DNA of 64,000 nt. Source: Polycyclovorans sp964425915. Its GTDB lineage: Bacteria; Pseudomonadota; Gammaproteobacteria; Nevskiales; Nevskiaceae. Shown one piece after another: positions 17,265 to 25,655 of this stretch. Under the pieces are notes generated by a model, which did no database searches, was not told the origin of the DNA, and was given only the letters and a program-made list of their open reading frames with translations. The translations under genes were made by a program, and so were the position numbers. The stretch's first letter is position 1, and every line of letters begins with the position of its first letter. The stretch covers positions 248,001 to 312,000 of the forward strand of contig CAYROO010000002.1 in assembly GCA_964425915.1 (NCBI GenBank), written 5' to 3'.

Positions 17265-18668
17265 TCAACCTTTGACGGGCAGGAAATCCGGCTTTTCGCG
17301 CACCGCGCAGTCCGGGCACTGCCAGTCCATCGGCAGCGCCGACCACGCCGTCCCGGCCGCATAGCCTTCGTGCGGGCAGCCTACCTTGGGGTCGTAGACG
17401 TACTGGCAGTTGGGGCACTGGAACTGCGCGGCCGTCTCCGTCGTGATCTGCGGGGCGTCGGCCTCGGCCACCACGGTGTCGACGGCGTCGTCCGGCGCCG
17501 CATGCGCCCAGCGCGCCAGCAGCGCTTCACGCCGCGGCGCATGCAGATGCGCCTTGCGCAGATCACCACCGTGATGCGCCACCACCTTCGGGTCCATCAG
17601 CCTGAACCACAGCGGCGGGAAGTAGGCGATCAGAATCATCGCGGCATAGCCGGAGGGCAGCTGCGGGCTGTCCTCGAAGTGACGCAACGCCTGGTAGCGA
17701 CGCGTGGGGTTGGCGTGGTGGTCGGAGTGGCGCTGCAGCTGGTAGAGCAGCAGGTTGGTGACCACGTGGTTGCTGTTCCAGGAATGCCGCGGCTGGCAGC
17801 GTTCGTAGCGGCCGTTGGGCAGCTTCTGGCGGATCAGCCCGTAGTGCTCCAGGTAGTTCACCACCTCCAACAGCGAGAAGCCGAAGGCGGCCTGCACCAC
17901 CAGAAACACCAGCGCCCAGGGGCCCAGCCACAGGGTCAGGGCGCCGAACAGCAGCACCGTTATTGCCCAGGACTGCAGGACCTCATTGTCCAGTGACAGC
18001 ACCGCCTTGTTCTGACGCTTGAGACGCTCGGCCTCGATGTGCCAGGCCGACTTCAGGCTGCCCACCACGGTGCGCGGCAGGAACGCCCAGAAGCTCTCGC
18101 CCATGCGCGAGCTGGCGGGATCTTCCGGCGTCGCCACATGCTTGTGGTGGCCCTTGTTGTGCTCGATGAAGAAGTGTCCGTAGGCCACCGGCGCCAGCGT
18201 GATCTTGGCCAGCCAGCGCTCCAGGGTGTTGGTCTTGTGGCCCAGCTCATGCGCGGTGTTGATGCCGACCCCATTGACCACGCCGGTGCTGATCACCAGC
18301 GCCAGCAGATCGAGAGCGCCCAGGTTGCCGGTGACAGCGAACCACGCGCCGACGCCGGTGATGAGGTACTGGGTAGGGATATAGGCAAACACGATATGGC
18401 GGTAGTAGCGGTCGGCATCGAGATCCGGCACCGCCGACTCCGGCGCGTTGACACGATCCTCGCCCACCAGCCAGTCCAGTGCCGGCACGATGACGTAGAA
18501 GAAGAAGGGCAGCGCCCACATCACCCATGCGGGTGCGCCCATGATCGCCGCCACCACCGACGCCAGCGCGATCACCGGGATGGCCGGGCTCAGCATCCAG
18601 AACCACTTCTTGCCGTCGACCCAGCGCAGCGCTTCGCGATCCGCTTGATTCAGTCCGATTGCACTCAT
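17265..18668 (-). CDS. alkB: Alkane 1-monooxygenase fused to a C-terminal rubredoxin
   Basis: Integral-membrane non-haem di-iron hydroxylase (residues ~1-390) that converts n-alkanes to 1-alkanols, joined to a rubredoxin (~415-467) that delivers electrons. Six hydrophobic helices are visible. The histidine boxes are present: HELGHK, EHNKGHHKHV and LQRHSDHH, with NYLEHYG between. The rubredoxin has FQCPNCQYVYD and WQCPDC, the four iron ligands. Normal AlkB is ~400 aa with a separate rubredoxin, so this is the natural fusion type known in several alkane degraders. The start at ATG 18668 has GAGGAG upstream. A divergent AraC regulator and a repeat operator lie just upstream. Confidence 0.96.
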   Translation of the reverse strand: MSAIGLNQADREALRWVDGKKWFWMLSPAIPVIALASVVAAIMGAPAWVMWALPFFFYVIVPALDWLVGEDRVNAPESAVPDLDADRYYRHIVFAYIPTQYLITGVGAWFAVTGNLGALDLLALVISTGVVNGVGINTAHELGHKTNTLERWLAKITLAPVAYGHFFIEHNKGHHKHVATPEDPASSRMGESFWAFLPRTVVGSLKSAWHIEAERLKRQNKAVLSLDNEVLQSWAITVLLFGALTLWLGPWALVFLVVQAAFGFSLLEVVNYLEHYGLIRQKLPNGRYERCQPRHSWNSNHVVTNLLLYQLQRHSDHHANPTRRYQALRHFEDSPQLPSGYAAMILIAYFPPLWFRLMDPKVVAHHGGDLRKAHLHAPRREALLARWAHAAPDDAVDTVVAEADAPQITTETAAQFQCPNCQYVYDPKVGCPHEGYAAGTAWSALPMDWQCPDCAVREKPDFLPVKG

Positions 18669-18723
18669 GATGTTGTCTCCTCAGCAATGGCCCACAGTGT
18701 GCCCAGCGCTTGCGGGCGAGAAC

Positions 18724-18758
18724 TGTCATTTTCCGCCACTGTATTGTCATAATGCGCC
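18724..18758 (+). promoter_or_regulatory. Direct-repeat operator between alkB and the AraC regulator
   Basis: Two direct copies of TGTCATwwTsCGCC (11 of 14 bases identical) at 18724-18737 and 18745-18758, with starts 21 bases apart (two helical turns). This is the usual geometry for an AraC-family dimer. The second copy ends on the base before the regulator's ATG, and the pair lies 56-90 bases upstream of alkB. Binding could both activate alkB and limit the regulator's own expression. Confidence 0.7.
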
Positions 18759-19814
18759 ATGCCCACTGCCAGCAACGCCGATGCCGACCCCCGCGTACCC
18801 GCCCGGTACTACGCGCGGCTGGGCGAGATCCTGATCCAGCAAGGGGTGGACTTCACCGCCCTGCTGCGGGCGCAGAAGCTGTCGACCCGCCTGTTGAGCG
18901 ACCCCGAAGCGACCCTGCGCTTCTCGCAGGTGGACCAGCTGGTGCAGTACGTGTTCATGCACACCGGCCGTGGCGACCTCGGGATGGAAGTGGGACGCCT
19001 GCTCACCGCCAGCGCCCATAGTTTCGTCGGCTTCGTGATGTTCAACAGTGACACCCTGGACCAGGCGCTGCGCTTTGAGGCGCAGTACTTTCGCCTGATC
19101 ATGCCCAGCTTTCGGATGCGCTACAGCCGCGCGGCCGACCGCGGCGAGATGGCGTTCACCGCCCGCACCGCCATGAGCCCGCTGTGCCTGCACTTTCATC
19201 TGGAAGCCATTGCGATGGCGGCGGTGCGAGAAATCAGCGACCTCACCGGTGACCATCGCCCGCCCTGCATTCTGGAGCTGTCAATTCCGGAGCCACCCCA
19301 TGCCGATCGCTACCCGCGCACATTGCTGAGCAACGTCGACGTGCGCTTCGGCGTCGGCAGTACGCCGGGCGTGCGGCTCCGGCTACTGGCCGACCCTCGG
19401 ACGCTGCGACTGACCATGGCCGATCCGCACGCAAGACGTATCGCCGAGGACCGCTGCCGCGCGCTGGTCCGACAGGCGGCGGGCGGCGGCCGCTTCGCCG
19501 ACTGGGTGGCGATGACGCTGCGCGAAGTGGCCGAGGGCCTCCCGTCGCTGTCGGAGCTGGCCGCCCAGCTCAATATCTCGCCGCGTACGCTCAATCGTTA
19601 TCTGCAGCGCGAAGGCACCACCTATCGCGCGCTGGCCGGCCGCATTCAGCACGAGATCGCCTGCGAGCGCCTGGCTGCCGGCGGCATGAGCGTGACCGAA
19701 GTGGCGTATTCGCTCGGATTCACCGACGCCGCCAATTTCACCCGCGCGTTCCGGCAACGCGCCGGCCACGTTCCGAGTGTTCACCGTGTCGTCACGCAGC
19801 GATTTCACCTATAA
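18759..19814 (+). CDS. AraC-family transcriptional regulator
   Basis: 351-aa regulator with an N-terminal Arabinose_bd-type sensor domain, as in OruR-like proteins (ARYYARLGEILIQQGVDF, FVGFVMFNSDTLDQAL), and a C-terminal double helix-turn-helix at ~255-345 (LAAQLNISPRTLNRYLQREG, VTEVAYSLGFTDAANFTRAF). It is divergent from alkB with only 90 bases between starts, so control of alkane oxidation in response to an alkane or a fatty metabolite is likely. A 14-bp direct repeat fitting an AraC operator fills the gap. The effector is not known. Confidence 0.92.
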   Translation: MPTASNADADPRVPARYYARLGEILIQQGVDFTALLRAQKLSTRLLSDPEATLRFSQVDQLVQYVFMHTGRGDLGMEVGRLLTASAHSFVGFVMFNSDTLDQALRFEAQYFRLIMPSFRMRYSRAADRGEMAFTARTAMSPLCLHFHLEAIAMAAVREISDLTGDHRPPCILELSIPEPPHADRYPRTLLSNVDVRFGVGSTPGVRLRLLADPRTLRLTMADPHARRIAEDRCRALVRQAAGGGRFADWVAMTLREVAEGLPSLSELAAQLNISPRTLNRYLQREGTTYRALAGRIQHEIACERLAAGGMSVTEVAYSLGFTDAANFTRAFRQRAGHVPSVHRVVTQRFHL

Positions 19815-19895
19815 GCGCGTCAGCGCACGGACGCACGGCCGAGTTGCGACTAGTGTCGTCCCATCAGGTGTCATCGCATCTCGCGGTGTACCGAC

Positions 19896-20084
19896 ATGGA
19901 GACGACAATGTTCACCCATCTCAAGCCAGTAGAAACGGCACAAGAAGCCGTGCACCAGGTGATGACCAAGAAGGCCGCCCGGACACTTTCCATCCCTGCC
20001 ACGCACACCCGCAAGCCCAGCACACCTGAGGGCGCGGCCAAGGGCGATGACGACCTCATGAGTCAACCGGTGAAACGGTCATGA
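19896..20084 (+). CDS. Small hypothetical protein, coupled to a CsbD-like gene
   Basis: 62-aa polar protein with no recognised domain; rich in Thr, Lys and Ala, with no signal peptide or membrane segment. Its stop overlaps the start of the next gene in ATGA, which supports it being translated. The ATG at 19896 is used; an in-frame ATG follows at codon 5. Function unknown; its place at the head of a CsbD/DUF4398/OmpA group suggests a stress-response role. Confidence 0.55.
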   Translation: METTMFTHLKPVETAQEAVHQVMTKKAARTLSIPATHTRKPSTPEGAAKGDDDLMSQPVKRS

Positions 20085-20293
20085 GCCTTCCCAGCGCTGA
20101 TGAGATCCAAGGTCTGTGGAAGCAGAAGCTTGGCGCCGCGAAAGTGGCCTGGAGCAAGCTCACCAACGATGAGCTTCTGCGATCAGAAGGTCATGCCCAG
20201 AAGCTAGCGGGCCTGGTGCAGGAGCGCTACGCGATCACCCGAGACGAGGCCGAGCAACAGGTCAAGCAGTTTCTCGATAAGGATCACCACTGA
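20081..20293 (+). CDS. CsbD-like general stress protein
   Basis: 70-aa small soluble protein of the CsbD type. The pattern IQGLWKQKLGAAKVAWSKLTNDEL is the typical CsbD N-terminal helix, followed by GHAQKLAGLVQERYAITRDEAEQQV, the second conserved helix pair. CsbD proteins are general-stress or starvation proteins of unknown mechanism. Translationally coupled to the preceding small gene by ATGA overlap. Confidence 0.85.
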   Translation: MSLPSADEIQGLWKQKLGAAKVAWSKLTNDELLRSEGHAQKLAGLVQERYAITRDEAEQQVKQFLDKDHH

Positions 20294-20343
20294 AGGCCTG
20301 TCGGTTCCGATAAACGCTACCCACGATAACGAGGAACTGCATC

Positions 20344-20766
20344 ATGAAGGACACACCACAGCCCCCCACGACCGTCGACCACGCCCCCCGAGGGCGCAGA
20401 TTGGCGATTCCGCTTGTCTCCGTGATCGGCCTCGGCATGGCCGGCTGCGCCACCACGATGACACCCCCCAGCCGCGCGCTGCAGGCCGCTGAAACCGCCA
20501 TCACCCAGGCTGAGCAGGCACGCGTTGCCGACTATGCTTCGCCGGAACTCGGGGAGGCCCGCAAACAGCTCGCCGCTGCCCGCTCTGCGGTGCAGGAAGA
20601 ACGCATGGTCCTCGCACAGCAACTGGCCGAGCAGTCCCGCGTCAGTGCCGAACTGGCTGCGGCCCGCGCCGAAGTGCTGAAAGCCCAGGCCGTCAATAAC
20701 GAAATGCGCAACAGCACCGAAACCCTCAAGCAGGAAATGCTGCGCAACACCGGAACCCAACCATGA
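20344..20766 (+). CDS. DUF4398 lipoprotein
   Basis: 140-aa envelope protein: an N-terminal hydrophobic segment with lipobox GMAGC after a polar leader of ~20 residues, then a long alanine/glutamate-rich helical region (RALQAAETAITQAEQAR ... ELAAARAEVLKAQ) typical of DUF4398 domains and likely to form a coiled coil. GAGGAA precedes the ATG. It overlaps the next gene (OmpA-type) by ATGA and shares the DUF4398-like helical pattern with it, so the two probably act together in the periplasm. Confidence 0.85.
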   Translation: MKDTPQPPTTVDHAPRGRRLAIPLVSVIGLGMAGCATTMTPPSRALQAAETAITQAEQARVADYASPELGEARKQLAAARSAVQEERMVLAQQLAEQSRVSAELAAARAEVLKAQAVNNEMRNSTETLKQEMLRNTGTQP

Positions 20767-21650
20767 AACGCTCACGTCCGCTTCCCAGTTATCTGATCGG
20801 CACCGCCGTCGTTGCCCTGAGCATGACCGCCTGCGCGGCCGCACTGACCACGCCCGAAGGCGCCGCGCTGGCGCGCGACAAACTCACCCGGCTACAGGCG
20901 GACTCAGAACTGGCCAGCCGCGCGCCGGTGGCCATCAAGGACGCCGAGCGCGCCGTTGTAGCCGCCGAAGTCCCCCGCGAGGACGACGATGTCGCCCGCC
21001 ATTTGGTCATCATGGCCGACCGCAAGGTGGATATCGCGGTGGCTCGTGCACAGGCGCGCATGGCCGAAGACGAACGCAACGCCTTGCGCACGCAGCGCGA
21101 GCGTGTTCGGCTGGATGCACGCACTCGCGAAGCCAACGCCGCCCGCGACGACGCCGCCACAGCCCGCAGTCTGGCCGACACCGCAAGCAGCGACGCCAAA
21201 GCAGCGCGCATCGATACCGCCATTGCGCAGGGCGAAACGGCGGCCCTGCAGGCGCAGTTGGCCGCGCTCAACGCCAAGGAAACCGACCGCGGCATGGTGG
21301 TCACGCTGGGCGATGTGCTGTTCGCCACGGGACAGCATCATCTGAAGGGCGGCGCAACGCACAATCTGAATAAGCTCTCGATCTTCCTCAATACCTGTGG
21401 CGACCGTACCGTGCTGATCGAGGGCCATACCGACAGTGTCGGCGCCGAAACCCATAACCAGGGGCTTTCGCAACGCCGCGCCGATTCCGTGAAATCGTTT
21501 CTGATGGGCCAGGGGATCGGCGCCGACCGTATGCTGGCCGCCGGCATGGGAGAGGGGCGTCCCGTTGCCAGTAACGACAACGCCACCGGACGACAGCAGA
21601 ATCGCCGTGTCGAGGTGATCATCTCGAATACGGTGGCTTCCGCGCCGTGA
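20763..21650 (+). CDS. OmpA-family lipoprotein with DUF4398-like coiled coil
   Basis: 295 aa. A signal peptide with a lipobox-like segment SMTAC precedes an N-terminal ~150-aa helical DUF4398-like region that is very rich in Ala, Arg and Asp. The C-terminal OmpA/MotB peptidoglycan-binding domain (~180-290) has GDVLFATGQHHLK, VLIEGHTDSVG and GQGIGADRMLAAGMGEGRPVA. The second half would bind peptidoglycan while the lipid anchor sits in the outer membrane. Directly coupled to the preceding DUF4398 lipoprotein. Confidence 0.92.
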   Translation: MKRSRPLPSYLIGTAVVALSMTACAAALTTPEGAALARDKLTRLQADSELASRAPVAIKDAERAVVAAEVPREDDDVARHLVIMADRKVDIAVARAQARMAEDERNALRTQRERVRLDARTREANAARDDAATARSLADTASSDAKAARIDTAIAQGETAALQAQLAALNAKETDRGMVVTLGDVLFATGQHHLKGGATHNLNKLSIFLNTCGDRTVLIEGHTDSVGAETHNQGLSQRRADSVKSFLMGQGIGADRMLAAGMGEGRPVASNDNATGRQQNRRVEVIISNTVASAP

Positions 21651-21690
21651 CCCGGCCGCATAGCCGATGTCCTGTCGGTAGGCAGCCAGG

Positions 21691-21719
21691 TGGCAGGGGG
21701 GGTGTGTACCCCTGTCGCC
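21691..21719. terminator. Possible hairpin terminator between convergent genes
   Basis: A stem CAGGGG/CCCCTG (21694-21699 with 21709-21714) with additional weaker outer pairs lies between the stop codons of the OmpA-type gene and the minus-strand Crp/Fnr gene. No clear T-run follows on either side. Confidence 0.4.
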
Positions 21720-21721
21720 AC

Positions 21722-22441
21722 TCAGGCAGCTGGAAGATAGGGCATCAGGCGATCGGTTTCCCGCTTTACCACGGCATAGCATTCGCAACAGATCTGCTCG
21801 ACCATTTTGCGATCCAGCACGGTGATCTTGCCGCGGGCATATCGGATCGCGCCCAGGCGTTGTAGCTTGCCGGCAGCCTCGGTGACACCTTCGCGACGCA
21901 CCCCGAGCATGTTGGCGATCAGCTCCTGCGTCATCACCAGCCGATTGCCGGACAAGCGGTCCAGAGACAGAAGAAGCCACCGACACAACTGCTGATCAAT
22001 CGAATGGTGGCGGTTGCACACCGCGGTCTGTGCCATCTGCGTGATCAAGGCCTGGGTATAGCGCAGCAGCAGCTGCTGAAACTCGCCGTGGCGAGCAAAC
22101 TCATCCTTGAGCTGCTGCCCCGGCAGTCGGTAAGCAGCCCCCGCACTCTGAACGATGGCCCGACTCGGCGTGCTCTCCCCGCCCATGAACAGTGCAAGGC
22201 CGATCATCCCCTCGTTACCGACAACAGCAACCTCAGCCGAGGCGCCGCTCTCCATCACGTACAACAAGGATGCGATGGAATCGATCGGAAAGTAGACATG
22301 CGTCATTGCATCACCAGGCTCATACAGAACCTCGCCCAGCGACAGATCCACCCGCTTCAGCTGGGGAAGGAGACGACGCCGGACGTCTTCCGGAAGCGCC
22401 GCAAGAAGGTGGTTTTGCTGTGGGGATGGGACCTTCGCCAC
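21722..22441 (-). CDS. Crp/Fnr-family transcriptional regulator
   Basis: About 239 aa. An N-terminal cyclic-nucleotide-binding-type beta-roll (LSLGEVLYEPGDAMTHVYFP, EVAVVGNEGMIGLALFMGG) precedes a C-terminal winged helix (MTQELIANMLGVRREGVTEAAGKLQ). The beta-roll lacks the canonical cAMP-binding RxS pair, so it may sense something else. The start is a GTG at 22441 preceded by GGAGG; in-frame codons further upstream lack family similarity. Divergent from the amine oxidase gene. Confidence 0.88.
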   Translation of the reverse strand: MAKVPSPQQNHLLAALPEDVRRRLLPQLKRVDLSLGEVLYEPGDAMTHVYFPIDSIASLLYVMESGASAEVAVVGNEGMIGLALFMGGESTPSRAIVQSAGAAYRLPGQQLKDEFARHGEFQQLLLRYTQALITQMAQTAVCNRHHSIDQQLCRWLLLSLDRLSGNRLVMTQELIANMLGVRREGVTEAAGKLQRLGAIRYARGKITVLDRKMVEQICCECYAVVKRETDRLMPYLPAA

Positions 22442-22632
22442 GCTTACCTCCGGCGACCTTGAACGAAGGGGCGTCCTCCCCGGTAGACCACTGTAGCAAA
22501 CGGCCATAATCGAGCCTGTCGCCAAAACCGGTACGCGCGACGCTGAGCCGACATGCCGCCTCGTCGATACGCTGGCACCATAACAGCTGGCGCGCTCAGC
22601 GTCCTGATCACCCTCGACTGGAACCGCGGACC

Positions 22633-23991
22633 ATGTATGCGACTGCAATCACCGACTACTGCGTGATCGGCGCCGGCGTATCTGGCCTGCGCGCCGCACA
22701 ACGACTAAGCGCGCAGGGCCACCGCGTGCGTCTGCTGGAAGCCCGCGACCGCGTTGGTGGCCGCACCGAGGGCGGCGAACTCTGCGGCGAAGCGGTCGAT
22801 GTCGGCGGCCAGTGGATCGGCCCCACCCAGCACACCGCGATGGCCCTGTGTGAGGAACTCGGGCTGTCGCTGTACCCGCAATTCGCCGACGGCCGACGAC
22901 TGATGGAGATGCAGGGCCGCCTGCGACCGTATCGGGGCACCGTGCCGCGCATGTCCCTGCTGGGACTGCTGGACGCCGACCGCGCCATCCGCCGCGTCGA
23001 CCGCATGGCCGCCACCCTCGACCCCGAGCGGCCCTGGCAATCGCCACAGGCCGCCGAGTGGGACCGCACCACCGTTGCCCAGTGGCTGCAGCAGGCCATG
23101 TACACGCGCGGCGGCCGCACCCTGGTGGACATCCTCACCCGCGCCATCCTCACCTGCGAAGCGCACGAGGTCTCGATGCTGGGTTTCCTCCACTACATCG
23201 CCTGTGCGGGCAAAGTCGAATCTCTGGCGGAAGTGCACGGCGACGGCGCGCAGAAGTACAAGGTGAAGGGCGGCGCCTTCCAGATTGCGCAACGTCTGGC
23301 CGACCGGCTGCCGCCTGACACCCTGCAATTGAACACCCCGGTGCACGCCCTCACCCAGTCTGATCGCGGCGTCACCGTTCGGCATGTCCAGGGCGAACTG
23401 CAGGCGCGTCGGGTGATCGTGGCGCTACCCCCGGCCCTGGCCGCCCGCATCCACTTCGATGCCAGCCTGCCCGCCGCCCGCCTGCAACTGCACAGCCGCA
23501 TGCCCATGGGATCGGTGATCAAGGCCCTGATCGCCTATGAACGCCCCTTCTGGAAAGACCGCGGACTGTCCGGCGAAGTGATCAGCGACCAGGGCCCGTT
23601 CGGCCCGGTGCTGGACGCCACCCCGCCCGGCAGCCGGCACGGCTTCCTCGTGGGCTTCTTCGATGGCGCCCACAGCCGCCGCCTCGCCGGCCAGCCCACC
23701 GAGGTACGGCGCGACGCCTGCATCGCCTCGCTGACCCGCTACTTCGGTGATGCCGCCGCCCAGCCCATCGGCTACCTCGACAAGGACTGGATCTCCGACC
23801 CCTGGAGCCAGGGCTGCTATGTCGGCGTGCCCACCCCCGGCACCCTCAGCACCTGCGGCCAGGCCCTGCGCGAACCCTGCGGCCGCGTCCACTGGGCCGG
23901 CACCGAAACCGCCACCCGCTGGCTGGGCTACATCGATGGTGCGATCAGCTCGGGAGAACGGGCGGCGGACGAGGTGATGGGCGCGGCGTGA
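22633..23991 (+). CDS. Flavin monoamine oxidase family protein
   Basis: 452-aa FAD-dependent amine oxidase-type protein. The N-terminal Rossmann motif is complete (VIGAGVSGLRAAQRLSAQG, then LLEARDRVGGRT), followed by VDVGGQWIGPTQ. The C-terminal FAD-contacting segment is HWAGTETATRWLGYIDGAISSGERAADEV. It would oxidise a primary amine to an aldehyde, H2O2 and ammonia, or act on a related substrate. No signal peptide is seen. The physiological amine cannot be read from sequence. Monocistronic, divergent from the Crp/Fnr gene. Confidence 0.9.
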   Translation: MYATAITDYCVIGAGVSGLRAAQRLSAQGHRVRLLEARDRVGGRTEGGELCGEAVDVGGQWIGPTQHTAMALCEELGLSLYPQFADGRRLMEMQGRLRPYRGTVPRMSLLGLLDADRAIRRVDRMAATLDPERPWQSPQAAEWDRTTVAQWLQQAMYTRGGRTLVDILTRAILTCEAHEVSMLGFLHYIACAGKVESLAEVHGDGAQKYKVKGGAFQIAQRLADRLPPDTLQLNTPVHALTQSDRGVTVRHVQGELQARRVIVALPPALAARIHFDASLPAARLQLHSRMPMGSVIKALIAYERPFWKDRGLSGEVISDQGPFGPVLDATPPGSRHGFLVGFFDGAHSRRLAGQPTEVRRDACIASLTRYFGDAAAQPIGYLDKDWISDPWSQGCYVGVPTPGTLSTCGQALREPCGRVHWAGTETATRWLGYIDGAISSGERAADEVMGAA

Positions 23992-24102
23992 TGGGCCGTA
24001 CTGCGATGCGTCGCATCTCGACAAGACCATGACCGAGAGGTCCGTGTCACCAGCAGTCGGCGGGCGTTGACCACGCCATTTATTGGGTGCACGTTAAATG
24101 TC

Positions 24103-24369
24103 ATGGATGTGGAGTTCAACGCTGCCAAGGACAAGGCAAATCGCGCTAAACATGGCGTCGGGCTTGCGGCTGCCGAACGGCTGGAGTGCGATACGGCCAT
24201 TACCTGGCCGGACACCCGCAATGACTACGGCGAGAACCCTGAATGCGGCATCGGCTACATCGGCCTGACGCTCTACTTCTTGGCATTCGTCGACCGGCGC
24301 CGTATCCGCCGCGTCATCAGTCTGCGCAGAGCCAACCGTAAAGAGGTGAAACGCTATGCCGAAACTTAA
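24103..24369 (+). CDS. brnT: BrnT-family ribonuclease toxin
   Basis: 88-aa type II toxin of the BrnT (DUF497) family, a RelE-like ribonuclease fold. Family landmarks are present: EFNAAKDKANRAKHGV at the N-terminus, WPDTRNDYGE in the middle, and VDRRRIRRVISLRRANRKEVKRY at the end, with the basic active-site arginines. ATG 24103 is chosen; a GTG two codons later is also possible, and the open frame extends further upstream without similarity. It overlaps the antitoxin gene by 14 bases, toxin first, the usual brnTA order. Confidence 0.9.
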   Translation: MDVEFNAAKDKANRAKHGVGLAAAERLECDTAITWPDTRNDYGENPECGIGYIGLTLYFLAFVDRRRIRRVISLRRANRKEVKRYAET

Positions 24370-24631
24370 GTCTGGAACACGCATCCCCACTGTGGCGGAG
24401 GACAAAGCCATTACCGCCGCTGCCCGCCGTGACCCCGATGCGAAGCCACTGACCGATGTGCAATGGAGGGCCGCAGCACCCACCATCCGCAGAGGGCGTC
24501 CGCCCAAGCCAACGGCGAAGCAGGCCGTCAAATTACGCCTCGACCCCGACGTGCTCGCCGTACTGCGCCCCACCGGTCCTGGCTGGCAGACGCGTGTCAA
24601 CCAGATGCTGCGAGAGCGCTTTGCGCTGTGA
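24356..24631 (+). CDS. brnA: BrnA-family antitoxin
   Basis: 91-aa antitoxin that neutralises BrnT and represses the operon. It has a flexible N-terminal toxin-binding part (SGTRIPTVAEDKAITAAARRDPDA) and a C-terminal ribbon-helix-helix DNA-binding domain (AVKLRLDPDVLAVLRPTGPGWQTRVNQMLRERF). Starts inside the toxin gene, so the two are coupled. Confidence 0.9.
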   Translation: MPKLKSGTRIPTVAEDKAITAAARRDPDAKPLTDVQWRAAAPTIRRGRPPKPTAKQAVKLRLDPDVLAVLRPTGPGWQTRVNQMLRERFAL

Positions 24632-24649
24632 CGCCGGCGCCCCTCGCAC

Positions 24650-24889
24650 ATGAAAGCCAAAATATTTGATCGCACCTTTGACGACGACAACCGCGTCGCC
24701 GAAGCGCTGGACCTCAAGGGCGCCCGACGCCTTCACCGCGACCAACGCCGCGTCAACGTCGACTTCCCCGCCTGGATGATCGAATCACTCGACAACCAGG
24801 CGGTGCGCTTGGGGGTTACCCGGCAATCGGTGATCAAGGTATGGCTGCCCGAGCGGCTGCAGTCGCAGGGCTATCACGAGACGCCGTGA
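24650..24889 (+). CDS. CopG-type antitoxin, second antitoxin beside brnTA
   Basis: 79-aa ribbon-helix-helix antitoxin. The segment RVNVDFPAWMIESLDNQAVRLGVTRQSVIKVWLPERL is the canonical CopG-like repeat seen in antitoxins that normally accompany a different BrnT-like toxin; the N-terminus (KIFDRTFDDDNRVAEALDLKGA) matches that subfamily and not the BrnA just upstream. No second toxin is present, so it is either an orphan or a second partner for the same BrnT. Its tail overlaps the convergent Crp/Fnr gene by 16 bases. Confidence 0.8.
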   Translation: MKAKIFDRTFDDDNRVAEALDLKGARRLHRDQRRVNVDFPAWMIESLDNQAVRLGVTRQSVIKVWLPERLQSQGYHETP

Positions 24890-25557
24890 TGCTGCGCTAA
24901 CCACCGCTGCATCGCGGGCACATCGGTGACGCACACGCGCCCGTAGCCGGTGGTGACCCAACCGTTTCGCTTGAACGACTTCAGCGCGAGACCCAAGGCC
25001 ACCCGGGAAACCCCCAACTGCTCGGCCAGGGCATCCTGTGTGATGTCGATGCCGGTTGCCCCGGACGCTCGCGCCGCGGCGGCGGCATGGTGCCGCAGCA
25101 GCCATTTCGCGAGCCGTGCAGGCAGCGGCAGCGTACGGATGTCATCGAGCATCTCGACCGCCATCAGCAGGCGTTGCGCAAGCATCCGCATCAGACCTTC
25201 CCGCAAGGGGGCCGATTCGCCCATCAATCGGGTAAACAGCGCCGCGTTGATCACACGGATGCGGGTATCCCCGATGGCATGGAAGTCGTAGAACCTCGGC
25301 GCATCGGCCAGCAGGGTGAACTCGCCGAAGCTGTCGCCGGGTTCCAGGATCGCGGTCACCGTACGGCGGCCATCGGGACTGCAATTGCTGACGCTGACCT
25401 GCCCGGCCTCCACCACGCAGAGCGAGCGCTCACGGTTGCCGCGCGCGTAGATCAGCGCGCCATCGCAGTGCCGCCGCACCTGGCCACAGCTTTGCAGCAA
25501 CTGCCGCGGGCCCGCCGGGAGCAGGTGGATGAAGGTCTCGGCGGCCTGTCCGCGCAT
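24874..25557 (-). CDS. Crp/Fnr-family transcriptional regulator
   Basis: 227 aa: a cyclic-nucleotide-binding-type beta-roll (DGALIYARGNRERSLCVVEAG, EPGDSFGEFTLLADAPRFYD), a long dimer helix, and a winged HTH (ITQDALAEQLGVSRVALGLALKSFKRNGW). The sensor contains two cysteines but not the N-terminal Cys cluster of FNR, so oxygen sensing through an Fe-S cluster is unlikely. ATG 25557 has a good GAGGTGA box. It is divergent from the sterol-desaturase-type gene and may control it. The ligand is unknown. Confidence 0.88.
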   Translation of the reverse strand: MRGQAAETFIHLLPAGPRQLLQSCGQVRRHCDGALIYARGNRERSLCVVEAGQVSVSNCSPDGRRTVTAILEPGDSFGEFTLLADAPRFYDFHAIGDTRIRVINAALFTRLMGESAPLREGLMRMLAQRLLMAVEMLDDIRTLPLPARLAKWLLRHHAAAAARASGATGIDITQDALAEQLGVSRVALGLALKSFKRNGWVTTGYGRVCVTDVPAMQRWLAQHHGVS

Positions 25558-25655
25558 GCGTCACCTCGCAATCAAGAGAGAGTGCACAAAAGTTAGCATT
25601 CTCCCAATCACGGGCGGCGTAGATTGCCTGATCGCTTCGCTTGGAGGAGAACCTG

